Shown here piece after piece: positions 6,539 through 7,352 of a DNA stretch of 7,352 bases. The translations under genes were made by a program, and so were the position numbers. The stretch lies in NCBI GenBank assembly GCA_012520135.1, contig JAAYOX010000027.1, positions 1 to 7,352 of the forward strand. Reading direction: 5' to 3'. A model generated the notes under the pieces. That model was not told where the DNA came from. It did no database searches and worked only from the letters and a program-made list of their open reading frames with translations. Position 1 is the first letter of the stretch, and every line of letters starts with the position of its first letter. The DNA comes from Clostridia bacterium. Its GTDB lineage: Bacteria > Bacillota > DULZ01.

Positions 6539-7180
6539 ATGCAAGTCTCAGTGATTATACCTGCTTATAATGAGGAAAAAACCATAGCCAATGTAATCAT
6601 GCCTATAAAAAAAGTACCGGCCGTTGCCGAAATAATTGTAGTCAGTGATGGCTCCGTCGATGGTACTGCAGAAGTTGCCAAGGAAGCAGGGGCCACAGTA
6701 ATCGTGTCGGAAATTAATAGAGGCAAGGGCGGCGCAATGATGTTGGGAGTGGAGCATGCCAGTCAAGAGGTTATCTTGTTTTTGGACGCGGATCTGATTG
6801 GACTGACCCCTACTCATATAGAGCAGTTGATTGAGCCGGTTTTAAGCAAAAGGGTAGAAATGGCGGTGGGCATTTTTGAACACGGAAGGCTGGCTACCGA
6901 CATGGCTCAACTGGTAGCACCGTTTTTGTCGGGGCAAAGGGCATTGACTAAAAGCTTACTTAAACGTGTCGGCAACCTGGAATGGGCCAGGTACGGAGTA
7001 GAAATAGCCTTAACCAAATATGCTGCCGAGCATGATTTAAAATATGAAGAAGTGGTATTAAAAGACCTATCCCATGTGATGAAGGAAGAGAAACTGGGGC
7101 TGTGGAAAGGCTTTCGTGCCCGGATGAAAATGTATTGGGAAATCGCCAAGAGCCTTTCTGATGATGAGCATTGTAAATAA
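6539..7180 (+). CDS. Family 2 (GT-A fold) glycosyltransferase, acceptor unknown
   Basis: This is a 213-residue GT-A fold glycosyltransferase that probably transfers a sugar from a nucleotide-sugar donor; neither donor nor acceptor can be read from the sequence. It opens with VSVIIPAYNEEKTIANVI, the GT2 nucleotide-binding start. VVSDGSVDGTAEVA follows, with D37 expected to touch the nucleotide, then NRGKGGAMMLG and the metal-binding DXD as D83-A-D85 in FLDADLIGL. The second half holds SGQRALTKSLLKR, with the GQR turn seen in GpgS and dolichyl-phosphate-mannose-synthase-like relatives, and ends in LSHVMKEEKLGLWKGFRARMKMYWEI. There is no membrane segment or signal peptide, so it is probably cytosolic, perhaps membrane-associated through its basic C-terminal part. 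Starting at ATG 6539 gives the normal GT2 N-terminus. It lies 37 bases after proS and 26 before the next gene, so co-transcription is likely. Glucosyl-3-phosphoglycerate synthase or a lipid-sugar synthase are possible functions, neither proven. Confidence 0.9.
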   Translation: MQVSVIIPAYNEEKTIANVIMPIKKVPAVAEIIVVSDGSVDGTAEVAKEAGATVIVSEINRGKGGAMMLGVEHASQEVILFLDADLIGLTPTHIEQLIEPVLSKRVEMAVGIFEHGRLATDMAQLVAPFLSGQRALTKSLLKRVGNLEWARYGVEIALTKYAAEHDLKYEEVVLKDLSHVMKEEKLGLWKGFRARMKMYWEIAKSLSDDEHCK

Positions 7181-7191
7181 CAATTAGGGCT

Positions 7192-7200
7192 AGAGGAGGT
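7192..7200 (+). promoter_or_regulatory. Strong ribosome binding site for the polC GTG start
   Basis: AGAGGAGGT, a near-consensus site, is 6 bases before GTG 7207. It marks a real gene start although only a short piece of the reading frame is inside the window. Confidence 0.85.
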
Positions 7201-7206
7201 TAAACG

Positions 7207-7352
7207 GTGACTTTGCCTGTAACTCAATCGGCCTTTAGCCGGCAGCCTACTCTCGCTCACTTTAGCGATGGGATTAGGTTGTCTCCTGAGGATAGAGATG
7301 TTCTGAATAAAATAGTAGTGGAGAAAGTCAAGGTGTATCCCGGTTCTTGCTG
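7207..7352 (+). CDS. polC: Probable DNA polymerase III PolC-type alpha subunit, N-terminal fragment
   Basis: A frame from GTG 7207 stays open to the window edge (48 full codons plus two bases). The start is supported by AGAGGAGGT 6 bases upstream. The fragment begins MTLPVTQSAF and contains LSPEDRDVLNKIVVEKVKVYPGSC. An I-x-V-E-K-V-x-V strand near residues 38-45 resembles the N-terminal domain of PolC, which precedes its OB-fold, PHP, exonuclease and polymerase regions; none of those domains is within the window. PolC is the replicative polymerase of low-GC Gram-positive bacteria, and its gene typically lies just downstream of proS. The call therefore rests on position plus weak N-terminal resemblance. 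The alternative is an unrelated protein with a short hydrophilic N-terminus. Confidence 0.7.
   Translation, partial: MTLPVTQSAFSRQPTLAHFSDGIRLSPEDRDVLNKIVVEKVKVYPGSC

Noticed and set aside
6907..7260. Minus-strand open frame of 117 codons across the end of the glycosyltransferase and start of polC
   Set aside because: It runs opposite two plus-strand genes with good ribosome binding sites, and the translation resembles no family I recognise.

Overview
This window is one dense, single-strand (+) operon segment from a Gram-positive bacterium. It is most likely an anaerobic, endospore-forming clostridial lineage such as the Peptococcaceae and relatives. The placement rests on four points: the gene order cdsA-dxr-rseP-ispG-proS-polC, which is characteristic of Firmicutes; an apparent N-terminus of the Gram-positive replicative polymerase PolC; a YtvI-type AI-2E family membrane protein; and strong AGGAGG-type ribosome binding sites with several GTG starts. 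Base composition looks moderate. The genus cannot be named from this sequence alone.

Layout, left to right: the C-terminal half of CdsA (1-387, start outside the window); a polytopic AI-2E/YtvI-type membrane protein (441-1493, probably translated from further upstream); Dxr (1493-2659), which overlaps the previous stop by one base; the site-2 protease RseP/RasP (2676-3695); IspG (3711-4772); bacterial-type prolyl-tRNA synthetase ProS with its editing domain (4792-6501); a small soluble family-2 glycosyltransferase (6539-7180); and the first 48 codons of a probable polC (7207 to the window edge). Gaps are 15 to 53 bases. I see no terminator, RNA gene, mobile element, CRISPR array or coding strand switch, and no gene-free stretch over 300 bases.

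The genes link several essential processes. CdsA makes CDP-diacylglycerol for phospholipids. Dxr and IspG are the first committed and the penultimate steps of the MEP isoprenoid pathway, which feeds undecaprenyl phosphate for the cell wall. RseP cuts membrane proteins in regulated proteolysis. ProS charges tRNA-Pro, and PolC replicates DNA. The less standard members are the YtvI-type protein between cdsA and dxr and the glycosyltransferase between proS and polC.

No clearly new biological system is visible. The observations most worth a second look are a possible AUA start codon (position 399) for the YtvI-type protein, the unassigned glycosyltransferase embedded between proS and polC, and a perfect 10-bp inverted repeat near the 3' end of proS.
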